Assembly (NCBI GenBank): GCA_023458535.1 | Contig: JAEWYW010000033.1 | Span: 1-60,040 of the forward strand | Length of the DNA stretch: 60,040 bases | Reading direction: 5' to 3' | DNA from: Bacteroidota bacterium | Lineage (GTDB): Bacteria; Bacteroidota; Bacteroidia; Flavobacteriales; Weeksellaceae | In this document: in pieces, positions 8,582 to 17,947 of the stretch | How the letters are laid out: every line of letters begins with the position of its first letter | How positions within the stretch are numbered: position 1 is the first letter of the stretch | Notes under the pieces: generated by a model | Database searches by the model: none | Seen by the model: only the letters and a program-made list of their open reading frames with translations | What the model was told of the DNA's origin: nothing | Position numbers and translations under genes: made by a program

Positions 8582-8607
8582 AAAGCTCCGGGCGAACCCG
8601 AAGCTTT
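8582..8607 (-). terminator. terminator of the M16 peptidase operon
   Basis: An 11-base-pair stem with one mismatch that becomes a G-U pair on the minus strand. It has a UUCG loop and is followed by T residues. It lies 8 bases after the M16 stop codon. Confidence 0.8.
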
Positions 8608-8614
8608 ATGTAGA

Positions 8615-11554
8615 TTAATAACCGAAAATCTGTTCAAGACTGAGTTTTTTTACTTCACCCAGTTTTTGAATATCTGCTTCCTTCACTTTATCTTGTGATG
8701 CCACCAAACAATAAGTATAATTTTTGCGACTCATTTCATTGGCATGGAAATTCTTTAAATCATTAAAAGTAAGTTTAGGTGCCTGTTCGTATACCATTTT
8801 CCTAACATCTGTTGAATTACCGAGTTTTTGAGCTCTCAAATAACTGAAAATAATACCATCTTGCGTAATGCGTTCCGCTGCAATAGATTTTTTCAGACTG
8901 TTTTGTGCTGTACTGAAAAGCTGAGGAGAATCTGGTAAAGTTGTCAGCAATTCATTCATCGCAACCGCTGCTTCGTTGAATTTATCTGCCTGCGTTCCTA
9001 CATAAGCCATTACAGAATTTTTGTCCTCCTTCTTACTCGGCGTCGAGAAATATGAGTAGGTAGAGTAGGCTAAAGCCTTAGACTCCCTAATGGTTTGGAA
9101 GACGATAGAGCCCATTCCGCCTCCAAAGTAATTATTGAATAAAGAAACCGTTGGTGTTAGGTTCACATTGTACTGGTCGGCATTTCTTACCCAGAATAAT
9201 TCTGCTTGCACCATGTCGTAATGAGCGAACAAAACTTGGTTTTTGGAAGTAGGAGTCTGGGTGAATTTTTGAGATTTAGGCATGTCCTGCAGTTTTGCCG
9301 GAACAATGTGTACAGGCTTCAGAGAGTTGGCAACCTCGTTACCAGTCTTTGGTCCGTAATATAAAACCTTATGTTTAAAATTGAATAAATCATGCAATAC
9401 TTTTACCAAATCTTCTGCCTTCAATGCATCCAATTCTTTGTCGGTTAATGTGTAGTTGAATGGATTTTGAGGACCATACTGTGCATAACTTCTTAAACCT
9501 GCCATTATGGTAGATTTGTTTTGTTTAGCATTGGTTCGTGACTTTTTCAATCTAGCTTTGTAAGCATCTAAAGCAGCTTGGTCTGCAGTACAGTTTTTAA
9601 TAAGATCCTCGAAAAGTGAAACTGTTTTATCAAAATTTTCATTTAAGCCTTCTAATGTGATGTAAGTATTTTCATTTCCTGCACTCACATTGAAACTGGA
9701 AGCTAATTTATAAAATTCTTTACTGATGTCTTCAGAAGATTTGTTTTTAGTCCCTAAGAACTGCAAGTATTCTGCGGCCAATGCAAGGGTTTTATTGCTC
9801 CACTTTCCAGCATCGAAATAATAATACAAACGGAAAAGGTCATTATCCGTATTTTTTACAGATAGTACATCTACATTATTAAAACTCGTCTTGTCGATAT
9901 CTTTACCAAAGTCTAACCAAACTGGTGCTATTGCATTTTCGGGCATTGCATCCACTTTCTTCAAGAAATCAGAAGAATCTTCTCTGTTGATGGAAACCGG
10001 TGTTATGGTTGGTTTTTCTACTTTTGCGATATTTTTGTCTTCGCCTTTTCTTTTGTAAACAACAACGTAATTGTTATCATTAAAATATTTATTGGCAAAA
10101 TCTACAATGTCTTTTTTGGTAAGGTTAGAAATTTCATCCACATATTCCAGCGCTACTTTATGATCAACCTCAGATGTGAATTCATCCATTAAAGTATTGG
10201 CCCTTGAAGTGTAAGATTCGTTGGTTTGAATGATGTTTTTCTTCTCATTGTTCACAATAGACTGAATTAAATCTTCAGAAAAATCACCGCTTTTGAGCTT
10301 ATTGATTTCTGTCAGCAAAAGAGATTTTACATCATCCAAAGATTGCCCTTCGATTGGTCGACCTTGAAGCAATAACATCGAATAATCCTTTAAAATGTAA
10401 GGAAATGCATAAGCACCAAGAAGTTTTTGCTTTTTAACAAGATCTAAATCTATTAAACCTGCCTGTCCGTTGGTAAGCATATTTCCCACCAAATTCAACA
10501 TTCTTGCATCTTTAGTTGTAGAGCCGGGAAATCGGAAACCGAGCATAATAGTTTCAGGATTCGGACCGAAAACTTCTTTTACAACCACCTTACTGATTGG
10601 TTTTTCCTGTCCGATATTGTATTTTGGAATCGGCTTCGACTTCATATAAGAGAATGCCTTATCAATCTTACCTATCATCTCATCAGGATTAAAGTTTCCA
10701 GACATAATAATTCCCATATTGTTGGGTACATAATAGGTGTTGAAGTATTCTCTAATAGCTTTTAAAGAAGGATTTTTAAGATGTTCAATTGTTCCGATGG
10801 TGGTTTGTTTCCCATAATTGTTGTTCGGGAAAAGTCCTGCAAACATGGCTTCGAAAGTCTTCCTGTTATCATCATCAAGCCCTCTGTTTTTTTCCTCATA
10901 AACAGCCTCTAATTCTGTATGGAAGAGTCTTAAAACAGGCTCTCTGAATCTTTCAGCTTGTACAGTAAGATATTTATCTACCACGTTTGAAGGAACATCT
11001 TCTGTGTAAACGGTTTGCTCAAATGAAGTAAAAGCATTGGTGCCATCTGCTCCCATTGAGGTCATCATTTTATCATATTCATTCGCAATAGCATATTTCG
11101 CAGCTTCACCAGAAACCTTATCTATCTCTTTGTAGATTTCTTTTCTTTTGGCTTCGTCTTTTGTGGAGTTGTATTTGCTATAGAGTGCATCAATCTGGTC
11201 TAATAAAGGTTTTTCTTTTGCCCAATCTTTAGAACCGAATTTGTTGGTACCTTTGAAAAGCATGTGCTCCAAATAATGAGCAAGTCCTGTATGGGTGGAA
11301 GGATCTGTTTTACTCCCTGCTTTTGTAGCGATAAAAGTTTGGATTCTCGGCTCCTTGTTGGTAGGACTCAAAATAACGGTTAAACCATTTTTTAATGTGT
11401 AATACCTTGCCTGTGTGGGATCGTTGGTAACGTACTTGTACGTATAACCTGCTGCATTACCTTCTTTCCACTGATAGTTTTGTGCATCTGCCCAGTTGGT
11501 GAAACTCAGTGCTGCAATACTGGTTGCGATGGTAATTTTCTTAAGTAAATTCAT
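8615..11554 (-). CDS. secreted M16-family zinc peptidase (two-lobed pitrilysin type)
   Basis: A 979 aa exported protein with a signal peptide (cleavage near residue 24, ADAQ). The first M16 lobe carries the inverted zinc motif HYLEH at residues 93-97, and the third ligand is in the ELEAVYEEKNRG segment. The second lobe (about residues 520-979) has no HxxEH, as expected for the inactive half of a fused M16 enzyme. The enzyme probably degrades peptides in the periplasm. It lies 19 bases after an aminotransferase gene on the same strand, in a probable operon that ends at the hairpin at 8582-8607. Confidence 0.93.
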   Translation of the reverse strand: MNLLKKITIATSIAALSFTNWADAQNYQWKEGNAAGYTYKYVTNDPTQARYYTLKNGLTVILSPTNKEPRIQTFIATKAGSKTDPSTHTGLAHYLEHMLFKGTNKFGSKDWAKEKPLLDQIDALYSKYNSTKDEAKRKEIYKEIDKVSGEAAKYAIANEYDKMMTSMGADGTNAFTSFEQTVYTEDVPSNVVDKYLTVQAERFREPVLRLFHTELEAVYEEKNRGLDDDNRKTFEAMFAGLFPNNNYGKQTTIGTIEHLKNPSLKAIREYFNTYYVPNNMGIIMSGNFNPDEMIGKIDKAFSYMKSKPIPKYNIGQEKPISKVVVKEVFGPNPETIMLGFRFPGSTTKDARMLNLVGNMLTNGQAGLIDLDLVKKQKLLGAYAFPYILKDYSMLLLQGRPIEGQSLDDVKSLLLTEINKLKSGDFSEDLIQSIVNNEKKNIIQTNESYTSRANTLMDEFTSEVDHKVALEYVDEISNLTKKDIVDFANKYFNDNNYVVVYKRKGEDKNIAKVEKPTITPVSINREDSSDFLKKVDAMPENAIAPVWLDFGKDIDKTSFNNVDVLSVKNTDNDLFRLYYYFDAGKWSNKTLALAAEYLQFLGTKNKSSEDISKEFYKLASSFNVSAGNENTYITLEGLNENFDKTVSLFEDLIKNCTADQAALDAYKARLKKSRTNAKQNKSTIMAGLRSYAQYGPQNPFNYTLTDKELDALKAEDLVKVLHDLFNFKHKVLYYGPKTGNEVANSLKPVHIVPAKLQDMPKSQKFTQTPTSKNQVLFAHYDMVQAELFWVRNADQYNVNLTPTVSLFNNYFGGGMGSIVFQTIRESKALAYSTYSYFSTPSKKEDKNSVMAYVGTQADKFNEAAVAMNELLTTLPDSPQLFSTAQNSLKKSIAAERITQDGIIFSYLRAQKLGNSTDVRKMVYEQAPKLTFNDLKNFHANEMSRKNYTYCLVASQDKVKEADIQKLGEVKKLSLEQIFGY

Positions 11555-11573
11555 TGCGTCTTTGTTTTTGTAT

Positions 11574-12770
11574 TTAGTTATTAATTTTTATCATTAGTTC
11601 TTTGATTCTTCTCATGGCTTCCGTTAAATCGTGTTCAGACGCAGCGTAAGAAAATCTCACACACTCCGGACTTCCAAACGAAACGCCACCCACCGAGCCG
11701 ACATGCGCATGGTCTAATAAAAACATGGCGAAATCATCGGAATCTTTTATTTCCTGTCCCAATAATGTTTTTCCGATATAAAATGATACATCGGGAAAGA
11801 AATAAAATGCTGATTTTGGCAGGAGTACTTTAAAACCAGGGATTTCTTTCATCAGTTCATATACCAAATCTCTTCTTTTTTTAAAGGCATCTACCATATA
11901 ACGGTATTCTGAAGGATCAGTTTCTAAAGCAGTGATGGCTGCTCTTTGTGCAATGGTGTTTGCACCACTCGTCATTTGGCCTTGTATTTTTTCGCATGCT
12001 TTTGCTAACCATTCCGGACATGCCGAATAACCAATTCGCCAACCTGTCATTGCATAACCTTTAGACATTCCGTTGATGGTGGCAACTTGCTCATATACTT
12101 CAGGAAAGTGTGCTAAAGACTTCGTGGTCGTTTCATAATTGATGAACTCATAAATTTCATCAGAAATAACAGTGATTTTTGGGTATTTAGCAATAACTTG
12201 CGCCAAAGATTTGAGTTCATCATACGTATAGTAACTTCCTGAAGGATTACATGGAGAACTGAAAATAATGGCCTTTGTCTTGTCGGTTATGGCAAGATCT
12301 AACTGCTCTGCTGTAATTTTGAAATCTGTTACGTAAGAAGTTGGGAGTGCAGTGGAGTAGCCACCCATCATTTTTACCATCTCGTCGTAGCTTACCCAAT
12401 AAGGGGCAGGGAGTAAAACTTCGTCACCATCGTTAATAATGGATGCCAAAACATTGAGTATAGCCTGTTTCGCACCATTCGAAACGCATATCTGGGTAGG
12501 TTGATATAATATTTTGTTGTCTCTTTCTAATTTGTGAGCAATAGCTTTTCTTAAATCTAAAAAACCAGGTACGGGAGAATAGTGACTGTAATTCTGGTCT
12601 ATTGCTTCATGTGCGGCTTTCTTTATATTATCAGGAACATCAAAATCTGGTTCACCTAAAGTCAGGCTGATGACATCAATTCCGTTGGCTTTCATTTCTC
12701 TAGCCTTATTAGACATTACAAAAGTTTGAGAGTAGCCTAAACGCTTTAATCTATCAGAAAATTTATCCAT
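11574..12770 (-). CDS. PLP-dependent aminotransferase, aspartate aminotransferase type
   Basis: Fold type I, class I/II aminotransferase of 398 aa. The PLP-binding lysine is K237 in NGMSKGYAMTGWRIGY. Other hallmarks are SLTLGEPDFDVP near the N-terminus, the SNGAKQAI phosphate-binding loop, SSPCNPSG and ISDEIYEF. These fit an aspartate (or aspartate/prephenate) aminotransferase of the bacterial Ib subgroup, but substrate cannot be fixed by eye. It is divergent from rsmG and is the first gene of a unit with the M16 peptidase. A second class I/II aminotransferase lies at 54531-55784. Confidence 0.92.
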   Translation of the reverse strand: MDKFSDRLKRLGYSQTFVMSNKAREMKANGIDVISLTLGEPDFDVPDNIKKAAHEAIDQNYSHYSPVPGFLDLRKAIAHKLERDNKILYQPTQICVSNGAKQAILNVLASIINDGDEVLLPAPYWVSYDEMVKMMGGYSTALPTSYVTDFKITAEQLDLAITDKTKAIIFSSPCNPSGSYYTYDELKSLAQVIAKYPKITVISDEIYEFINYETTTKSLAHFPEVYEQVATINGMSKGYAMTGWRIGYSACPEWLAKACEKIQGQMTSGANTIAQRAAITALETDPSEYRYMVDAFKKRRDLVYELMKEIPGFKVLLPKSAFYFFPDVSFYIGKTLLGQEIKDSDDFAMFLLDHAHVGSVGGVSFGSPECVRFSYAASEHDLTEAMRRIKELMIKINN

Positions 12771-12789
12771 AATTTTTAATACAATTTCA

Positions 12790-12797
12790 CAAATATA
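12790..12797 (-). promoter_or_regulatory. candidate -7 element of the aminotransferase promoter
   Basis: TATATTTG on the minus strand matches TAnnTTTG, 19 bases before the ATG. No clear -33 TTTG is visible. Confidence 0.45.
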
Positions 12798-12840
12798 AGC
12801 CTAAGCAATGAGAAATTTCTACATAATATAAATAAAAACT

Positions 12841-12848
12841 TATTTTTG
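12841..12848 (+). promoter_or_regulatory. candidate -7 element of the rsmG promoter
   Basis: TATTTTTG followed by C matches TAnnTTTG and sits 18 bases before the ATG at 12867. A TTTC at 12816-12819 is a weak -33 candidate with a 21-base spacer. The element overlaps the upstream TTG at 12846, which argues against using that codon as the start. Confidence 0.5.
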
Positions 12849-12866
12849 CTTTTTAATAACAACCGA

Positions 12867-13502
12867 ATGTCTGTAAACTTAATTCTACAATACTTTCCTG
12901 AACTTTCTGATGAGCAAATTCAACAGTTTCAAAAGCTTGAATCTTTGTATAATGAATGGAATGAAAAAATAAACGTAATCTCCCGAAAAGATATGGATTC
13001 GCTTTATGAAAAACATATTCTGCATTCTTTAGGAATTGCGAAGGTGATGGAGTTTGCACCTTCAACAAAAGTACTCGACATTGGAACAGGTGGAGGTTTT
13101 CCTGGGATTCCGCTGGCAATTCTTTTTCCAGAAGCTCAATTTACTTTAATAGACTCTATTGGCAAAAAAATAAGTGTTGTAAACGCTGTTGCTGAAGGAG
13201 TAGGCTTGAAAAATCTTACTGCCATACACGGCAGAGCAGAAAAGCTGAAGGATAAATTTCATTTTGTGGTGAGCAGAGCTGTTACGCAAATGCCGGAGTT
13301 TTTGAGGTGGCTGAAAGGTAAATTTGAAAAGGAACAGTTCAATACCAAACATAACGGTGTTTTGTATCTGAAAGGTGGAGATTTGGCTGAAGAATTGGCT
13401 GGGTTGAAGTGCGAAATTTTCAATCTTAAAAATTATTTTGAAGGTGAATTTTTCGAAACAAAAAAGGTTGTATATTTATCTAAAGGAAATTTTAATTCGT
13501 AG
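12867..13502 (+). CDS. rsmG: 16S rRNA m7G527 methyltransferase RsmG (GidB)
   Basis: SAM-dependent methyltransferase that makes 7-methylguanosine at position 527 of 16S rRNA in the 530 loop. The protein is 211 aa from the ATG at 12867. I rejected a longer form from TTG at 12846 because that codon lies inside the promoter -7 element. The SAM-binding motif I VLDIGTGGGFPGIPLAILFP is at about 69-88, VVSRAV follows the strand-4 position, and the N-terminal segment NVISRKDMDSLYEKHILHS is typical of the family. It is divergent from the aminotransferase gene. Loss of this gene is known to give low-level streptomycin resistance in other bacteria; it looks intact here. Confidence 0.95.
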   Translation: MSVNLILQYFPELSDEQIQQFQKLESLYNEWNEKINVISRKDMDSLYEKHILHSLGIAKVMEFAPSTKVLDIGTGGGFPGIPLAILFPEAQFTLIDSIGKKISVVNAVAEGVGLKNLTAIHGRAEKLKDKFHFVVSRAVTQMPEFLRWLKGKFEKEQFNTKHNGVLYLKGGDLAEELAGLKCEIFNLKNYFEGEFFETKKVVYLSKGNFNS

Positions 13503-13552
13503 AAAATAAATCTTCCAAATTCGAGTTGTAATATAAACTAATACTTTTTGAA

Positions 13553-13957
13553 ATGAAATCCTTATTTACAATATTTTCTACTTTTGGCTTTCTATTGATT
13601 TTTTTAGCGAGTTGTAATTCAGATGATTATCAAACCATACAATCCGTAGATAGACTGAAAATAGACAGTGTGAAAGTTCCGCAGGATACCATGAATGTCC
13701 TTTCCATACAAACCATTAAAACGTATTCTACTTACAGTTCAAACTGTGAAGGTTTTTATGGTTACGATTACAGCTATACTGGTGATTTTACACGTGATGT
13801 AACCTCTTTTTCCTACCGTACAGATGGAAATTGTAATACCACTCCTTATACCGCTTACTCCAATATCAATTTTAAGCCAACCCACGCAGGAACTTACCAG
13901 TTCAGGTTTTGGAATGGTGGTAATAATTGGATTGAAAAAACAATTGTTGTGCAGTAA
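13553..13957 (+). CDS. hypothetical lipoprotein
   Basis: A 134 aa protein with a lipoprotein signal peptide (lipobox LASC, Cys at residue 21) followed by an Asn-Ser-Asp-Asp stretch. The mature part is rich in Tyr, Thr and Ser, suggesting a small beta-sandwich; the paired cysteines in SNCEGFYG and DGNCNTT could form a disulfide. I do not recognise the family. Its stop codon overlaps the start of the next gene by one base (TAATG), so the two are translationally coupled. Confidence 0.75.
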   Translation: MKSLFTIFSTFGFLLIFLASCNSDDYQTIQSVDRLKIDSVKVPQDTMNVLSIQTIKTYSTYSSNCEGFYGYDYSYTGDFTRDVTSFSYRTDGNCNTTPYTAYSNINFKPTHAGTYQFRFWNGGNNWIEKTIVVQ

Positions 13958-14493
13958 TGAGGTGGTGGAGTTTTGTGTTATTTTTTGCGTTTACCTACTT
14001 CTCTGCTCAACAAATCGAGTGGACAGAAAGTACCAAGCTTACGTGGAATGATTTCCGGAGCGCCGTAAGTACATCTCAAAAAACAGATGTGGCAGCTTAC
14101 GCATATTGCGGCTGGAAAATTGAAACTGAGCTTTCTTCTGATCTTAAACAGCCTATTGTTTTTGAAATTCGCACTTATTTTGATCCAGCAAAATCTTGGA
14201 AAGACCCTTCAAAAGCCAATGATTATATTCTGAACCATGAGCAGAAGCATTTTGACATTGCTGAAATCTACGCCAGAAAAATTAGAAAGGCTGTTGCTGA
14301 AAAGATTAAAAACTCTGCGGATTACAACAAATATTTTAAAACATTCTACGCTCAGCTCACCAGAGAATATAAAGATTTTCAAAAGAAATATGACTCAGAA
14401 ACCGAGCATGGCATCAATACAAAAAAACAGGAAGAATTCAATCAATTCATTGAAAAAGAACTTTCTCAACTTAAAGAATACAAAAAACCTTGA
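13957..14493 (+). CDS. exported DUF922-like protein (putative zinc protease fold)
   Basis: A 178 aa protein with a signal peptide (MRWWSFVLFFAFTYFSAQ). The central motif NHEQKHFDIAEIYARK contains H-E-x-x-H, as in DUF922 proteins, which are described as predicted Zn-dependent proteases. Trp/Thr segments near the N-terminus (EWTESTKLTWNDF) also fit that family. No experimental function is known to me. It overlaps the preceding lipoprotein gene by one base and the AddB-like gene by four bases (TTGA), so the three genes form a tight operon. Confidence 0.75.
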   Translation: MRWWSFVLFFAFTYFSAQQIEWTESTKLTWNDFRSAVSTSQKTDVAAYAYCGWKIETELSSDLKQPIVFEIRTYFDPAKSWKDPSKANDYILNHEQKHFDIAEIYARKIRKAVAEKIKNSADYNKYFKTFYAQLTREYKDFQKKYDSETEHGINTKKQEEFNQFIEKELSQLKEYKKP

Positions 14494-17186
14494 AATTTCT
14501 TAATAAAATAATTTCCGAGCTGCTGGAGCAGAATCAGGATTTGTCGGGATTTAATATTGTTTTACCAGGAAAAAGACCTATTGTTTTCATAAAAAAAATC
14601 CTTCAGGAAAGACAATATTCTGGTTTTTTACCTCATTTTTTAACCGTTGAAGAATTAATCACTCAGCTCACCAATAAACAGCTTGTAGAAGGCATATCAT
14701 TGTGGCTTTTTGCTTATCAAACCTATCAGGAGCTAGCTTTGGTTCCGAAAGATAATTTTGCAGATTTTTTAAAGTGGTTTCCTACCTTGCACAAAGACTG
14801 GGATGATATTTTAAAATTTTCGGACGACGATGAGGCTGTTTTACAGTATTTGTTTGATGAAGAACGTATAAAAGAATGGGCTCAGGATTTGGGTGATGAA
14901 GACAATCCCCGTAAAAAGTTTCTTAATTTCTGGAGGAATATGAATATTTTCCTTCCTGAACTAAAAAGGAGGCTTTTGTCTAAAAATTGGGCAACTTCAG
15001 GGATGATACATGAGGAAGCAAAATCTAAAATCAATCTCTTTGCTCAGCAAACGCACGAAAAGTTTGTGTTTTGTGGCTTTAATGCATTTACACCTGTTGA
15101 GGAAAAATTAGTGAGATCATTAATGCAGTGGGATAAAGCACAGTGTTTTTTTCAGGCGGATTCGTATTACTTCGATGACGAGAGACAGGAAGCAGGAAAG
15201 TTTTTGAGAAACCATCAATCTTGGAAAGAATTTACCGACAAAAGGGTTTTCCGTTGGATTGAAAATGATTTTGTTCAACCTAAAGATATTAAAGTGTATG
15301 AAGTTTCTGGAAATATTTCACAAACCAAAATATTACCCGAAATTTTTACAGAAATTGATGACGAAAATTACAGCAATACAGCTGTTGTTTTACTGGACGA
15401 AAACCTGCTTCCAGCAAGTTTAGATGTCATGTCGCAAATCCCTTACCTCAATATCACGATGGGTTTTCCACTTAAAAATTTATCATTTTCTATTGGTGTA
15501 AAACATCTTTTTTATTTTCAGAAACAGCTTGCGAAAAATAAAAAATCTTATTACTACAAAGACGTAGTGGCCGTGTTGGAGGCTTTTCCAAAATCGGAAA
15601 AAGATGCACAGATCATAACTTCGTTTATTTCCAGAATTGAAGAGCGAAATATTGTATATATTTCAGAAAACTTATTTGGTGAACTGTTGAGCGATCTCTC
15701 TTACTTTTCACTTTTGTTGAAACCAACGTCCATTCCGCAATATTTAACGCTTTTAATCGACTTTTGTCAGCGTTTGAAGTGGTTGGAGATTGATGATGTT
15801 CAGTACGAAAATATTTCGCATTTTGAGGAAGTTTTCAAGCTCTTAAAAAATCAAATTTCTCAATATACATTCGAGATAGAAATAGAAACGCTGGAGATAC
15901 TGATGAATTACTACATTAGTTCAGAAAATATTGATTTTCAAGGTGAACCTCTCCAAGGTTTACAAGTGATGGGACTTCTGGAAACTAGACTCCTCAATTT
16001 CGAAAATATCATTTTGCTGTCTGTAAATGAAGGTAAGTTACCATTGGGGAATTCCCAAAATACGTATTTGCCTTTCGATGTGCGCAGGCAGTTTAATTTG
16101 CATACTTTTTTGGAAAACGACAGTATTTATGCCTATCACTTTTACAGGCTTTTGCAAGGTGCATCCAATATTCATCTGCTTTATAATGCGCTGGGTTCTG
16201 GGGTTAGCACTGGGGAAAAAAGCAGATTTATCACACAGATAGAGATGGAAAGTAAGCATGATGTGGAGCATATCATCATCGAAAACACTTCTGAGCCGAT
16301 ACATTCAGGGTTAATTGAGGTAAAAAAGACCGCATTGGTTTTGGAGCAGTTGGAAAATTGGAAGTCGAGAGTTTCTGCTTCCCACCTCATGACCTATTTA
16401 TACAATCCTATTGATTTTTATTTTTCCAAGATTTTAAACACCTCTGAAACGGAAGATATTGAGGAAGAATTATCGGTAAGAAATTACGGAAATTTGGTGC
16501 ATTATTCACTTCAAGCAATTTATGAAGGTTTTATTGGAAAAAAATTAAAAATCAACGATTTAGAAAATTCAATTAAAGCGATAGATGATTATATTGAAAT
16601 TGCCATTGATCAGTTGAAACATCAGCAGGAATTCTACGATCGAGGAATCAATTACATTCATAAACAAATTGCTAGAAATGTTATTGAAAGAATTTTAAAT
16701 GTTGACATAGAACTCTTGAAAAATGGAAATACTTTAGAAATCGTTGACATCGAAAGAAAGTTCGAGAACGTAGATTTATTTTTGAATGATGAAAAAACCG
16801 ATAAAGTTTCTTTATATGGTTTTATTGATCGGATTGACCGTTTGAATGGTACATTGAGAATTATTGACTATAAAACCGCAAAAACAAAGAATCTGAAAGT
16901 AAAAATCGATGAGACTAATATTGATGCCTATTTTCTAAATAAAGACCGCAAACAGGCTTTACAGTTGTGCATGTACCAATATGTAGTGGATCATCTTCCA
17001 GAGTTTAATGAGATGTTTGTGGAAACGGGAATTTGGAGTTTTGCCGAAGCCAATAAAGGCGTACAGTATTTAAGTTTTGAGAAGGGTAGTTTGGACGAAG
17101 GAATGGTGTCAGTAAAAAATTTAATCAAGGAAATTCTTAATCCTGAAATTGATTTTGTAGAAAATGTTCAGAATGTGAAATTCTAA
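14490..17186 (+). CDS. AddB-like PD-(D/E)XK nuclease
   Basis: An 898 aa protein of the AddB/RexB and RecB-nuclease group. The long N-terminal part is a degenerate superfamily-1 helicase scaffold (LPGKRPIVFIKKI at the start). The C-terminal nuclease domain, from about residue 630 (SRVSASHLMTYLYNP), has the metal-binding Asp in FIDRIDR, IIDYKTAKTK as the D-x-K core, and QLCMYQY as the following Q-x-x-x-Y motif. It should act with an AddA-type helicase-nuclease in double-strand-break repair; no addA is adjacent. The start is a TTG at 14490-14492 overlapping the TGA of the DUF922 gene; the next in-frame Met is far inside the protein. Confidence 0.85.
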   Translation: MKFLNKIISELLEQNQDLSGFNIVLPGKRPIVFIKKILQERQYSGFLPHFLTVEELITQLTNKQLVEGISLWLFAYQTYQELALVPKDNFADFLKWFPTLHKDWDDILKFSDDDEAVLQYLFDEERIKEWAQDLGDEDNPRKKFLNFWRNMNIFLPELKRRLLSKNWATSGMIHEEAKSKINLFAQQTHEKFVFCGFNAFTPVEEKLVRSLMQWDKAQCFFQADSYYFDDERQEAGKFLRNHQSWKEFTDKRVFRWIENDFVQPKDIKVYEVSGNISQTKILPEIFTEIDDENYSNTAVVLLDENLLPASLDVMSQIPYLNITMGFPLKNLSFSIGVKHLFYFQKQLAKNKKSYYYKDVVAVLEAFPKSEKDAQIITSFISRIEERNIVYISENLFGELLSDLSYFSLLLKPTSIPQYLTLLIDFCQRLKWLEIDDVQYENISHFEEVFKLLKNQISQYTFEIEIETLEILMNYYISSENIDFQGEPLQGLQVMGLLETRLLNFENIILLSVNEGKLPLGNSQNTYLPFDVRRQFNLHTFLENDSIYAYHFYRLLQGASNIHLLYNALGSGVSTGEKSRFITQIEMESKHDVEHIIIENTSEPIHSGLIEVKKTALVLEQLENWKSRVSASHLMTYLYNPIDFYFSKILNTSETEDIEEELSVRNYGNLVHYSLQAIYEGFIGKKLKINDLENSIKAIDDYIEIAIDQLKHQQEFYDRGINYIHKQIARNVIERILNVDIELLKNGNTLEIVDIERKFENVDLFLNDEKTDKVSLYGFIDRIDRLNGTLRIIDYKTAKTKNLKVKIDETNIDAYFLNKDRKQALQLCMYQYVVDHLPEFNEMFVETGIWSFAEANKGVQYLSFEKGSLDEGMVSVKNLIKEILNPEIDFVENVQNVKF

Positions 17187-17935
17187 AACAAATAATCTTT
17201 CATTCTGGATGTGGCATGCTCTTCTTCGTTGATCCAAGTGAGAAATTCAGTAAGTTTATCTTCCATGGATTTCCCAGAATTAATTTTTCTGTAAAAAGGT
17301 ATATCGAAGTGATGTTTGCTGAAATCTGTAAACTGCCATGCATTTAAATAAATAACCACGAATTCTTCATTTTTTAAAGTTTCTACAACCATATTCTGAT
17401 AAAATTTTTGCGGAATTATTTGAAATGTAAAATTATTATAAGGAAGCTGACTGTAAGGTGAAATACTTTCAGGAATAATGCTCAACCCATTTTTCTCCAG
17501 AATCTCGGTGTTTCTTTCCAATCTTTTAAAAGGAAATAAAATACTGGCATTATCGATATTGGAAACGTAGTTGAACTCCAGTAACTTAATTTCCTCCAAA
17601 GATATTGTCGGTTCTTTTTGGCGGATGCCTCGAACCTGCTTCTCTAATACCTCTTCAATGAATTTTTTATTTTCATCAATGCTCGCAGCCGAGGAATTTT
17701 TATTAAAAAAAGCAACCTCATGCCCTTTGGATGAGATTGCTTTTATAAGTGTTTTTAAAGGCTGAAATAGAGGCGTCTCAATAAAAAACGTAGCCTTCAA
17801 TTCGTGAATTTCTAATGTTTGAAGAATTGCCTTTGTATTGTCTTCAGTTATTTTTAACCTTTCTTCAGAAGAAATGCTGTGCGATTTCTTGGCATCTGCT
17901 TCAATATTAGCAATGTTAAAGGTTAATAATATCAT
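17183..17935 (-). CDS. degenerate polysaccharide-deacetylase (NodB-like) protein
   Basis: A 250 aa protein whose layout follows the NodB homology domain: an opening strand MILLTFNIANIEAD, a long helix, then KATFFIETPL, GHEVAFFNKNS and VRGIRQKEPT in the order of NodB motifs. Active deacetylases need Asp in motif 1 and an H-x-x-x-H metal site in motif 2. Here motif 1 has Asn and motif 2 has Phe/Asn with no histidine pair, so catalysis by the usual mechanism is unlikely. It may be a binding or scaffold relative. Its stop codon overlaps that of the AddB-like gene. It lies 12 bases downstream of the SDR gene, so the two probably share a transcript. Confidence 0.6.
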   Translation of the reverse strand: MILLTFNIANIEADAKKSHSISSEERLKITEDNTKAILQTLEIHELKATFFIETPLFQPLKTLIKAISSKGHEVAFFNKNSSAASIDENKKFIEEVLEKQVRGIRQKEPTISLEEIKLLEFNYVSNIDNASILFPFKRLERNTEILEKNGLSIIPESISPYSQLPYNNFTFQIIPQKFYQNMVVETLKNEEFVVIYLNAWQFTDFSKHHFDIPFYRKINSGKSMEDKLTEFLTWINEEEHATSRMKDYLF

Positions 17936-17947
17936 TTTTTACAGAAA

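Noticed and set aside
12846..12866. Upstream TTG start extending RsmG by seven residues
   Set aside because: The TTG is inside the TATTTTTG promoter element, and the ATG at 12867 gives the usual RsmG N-terminus.
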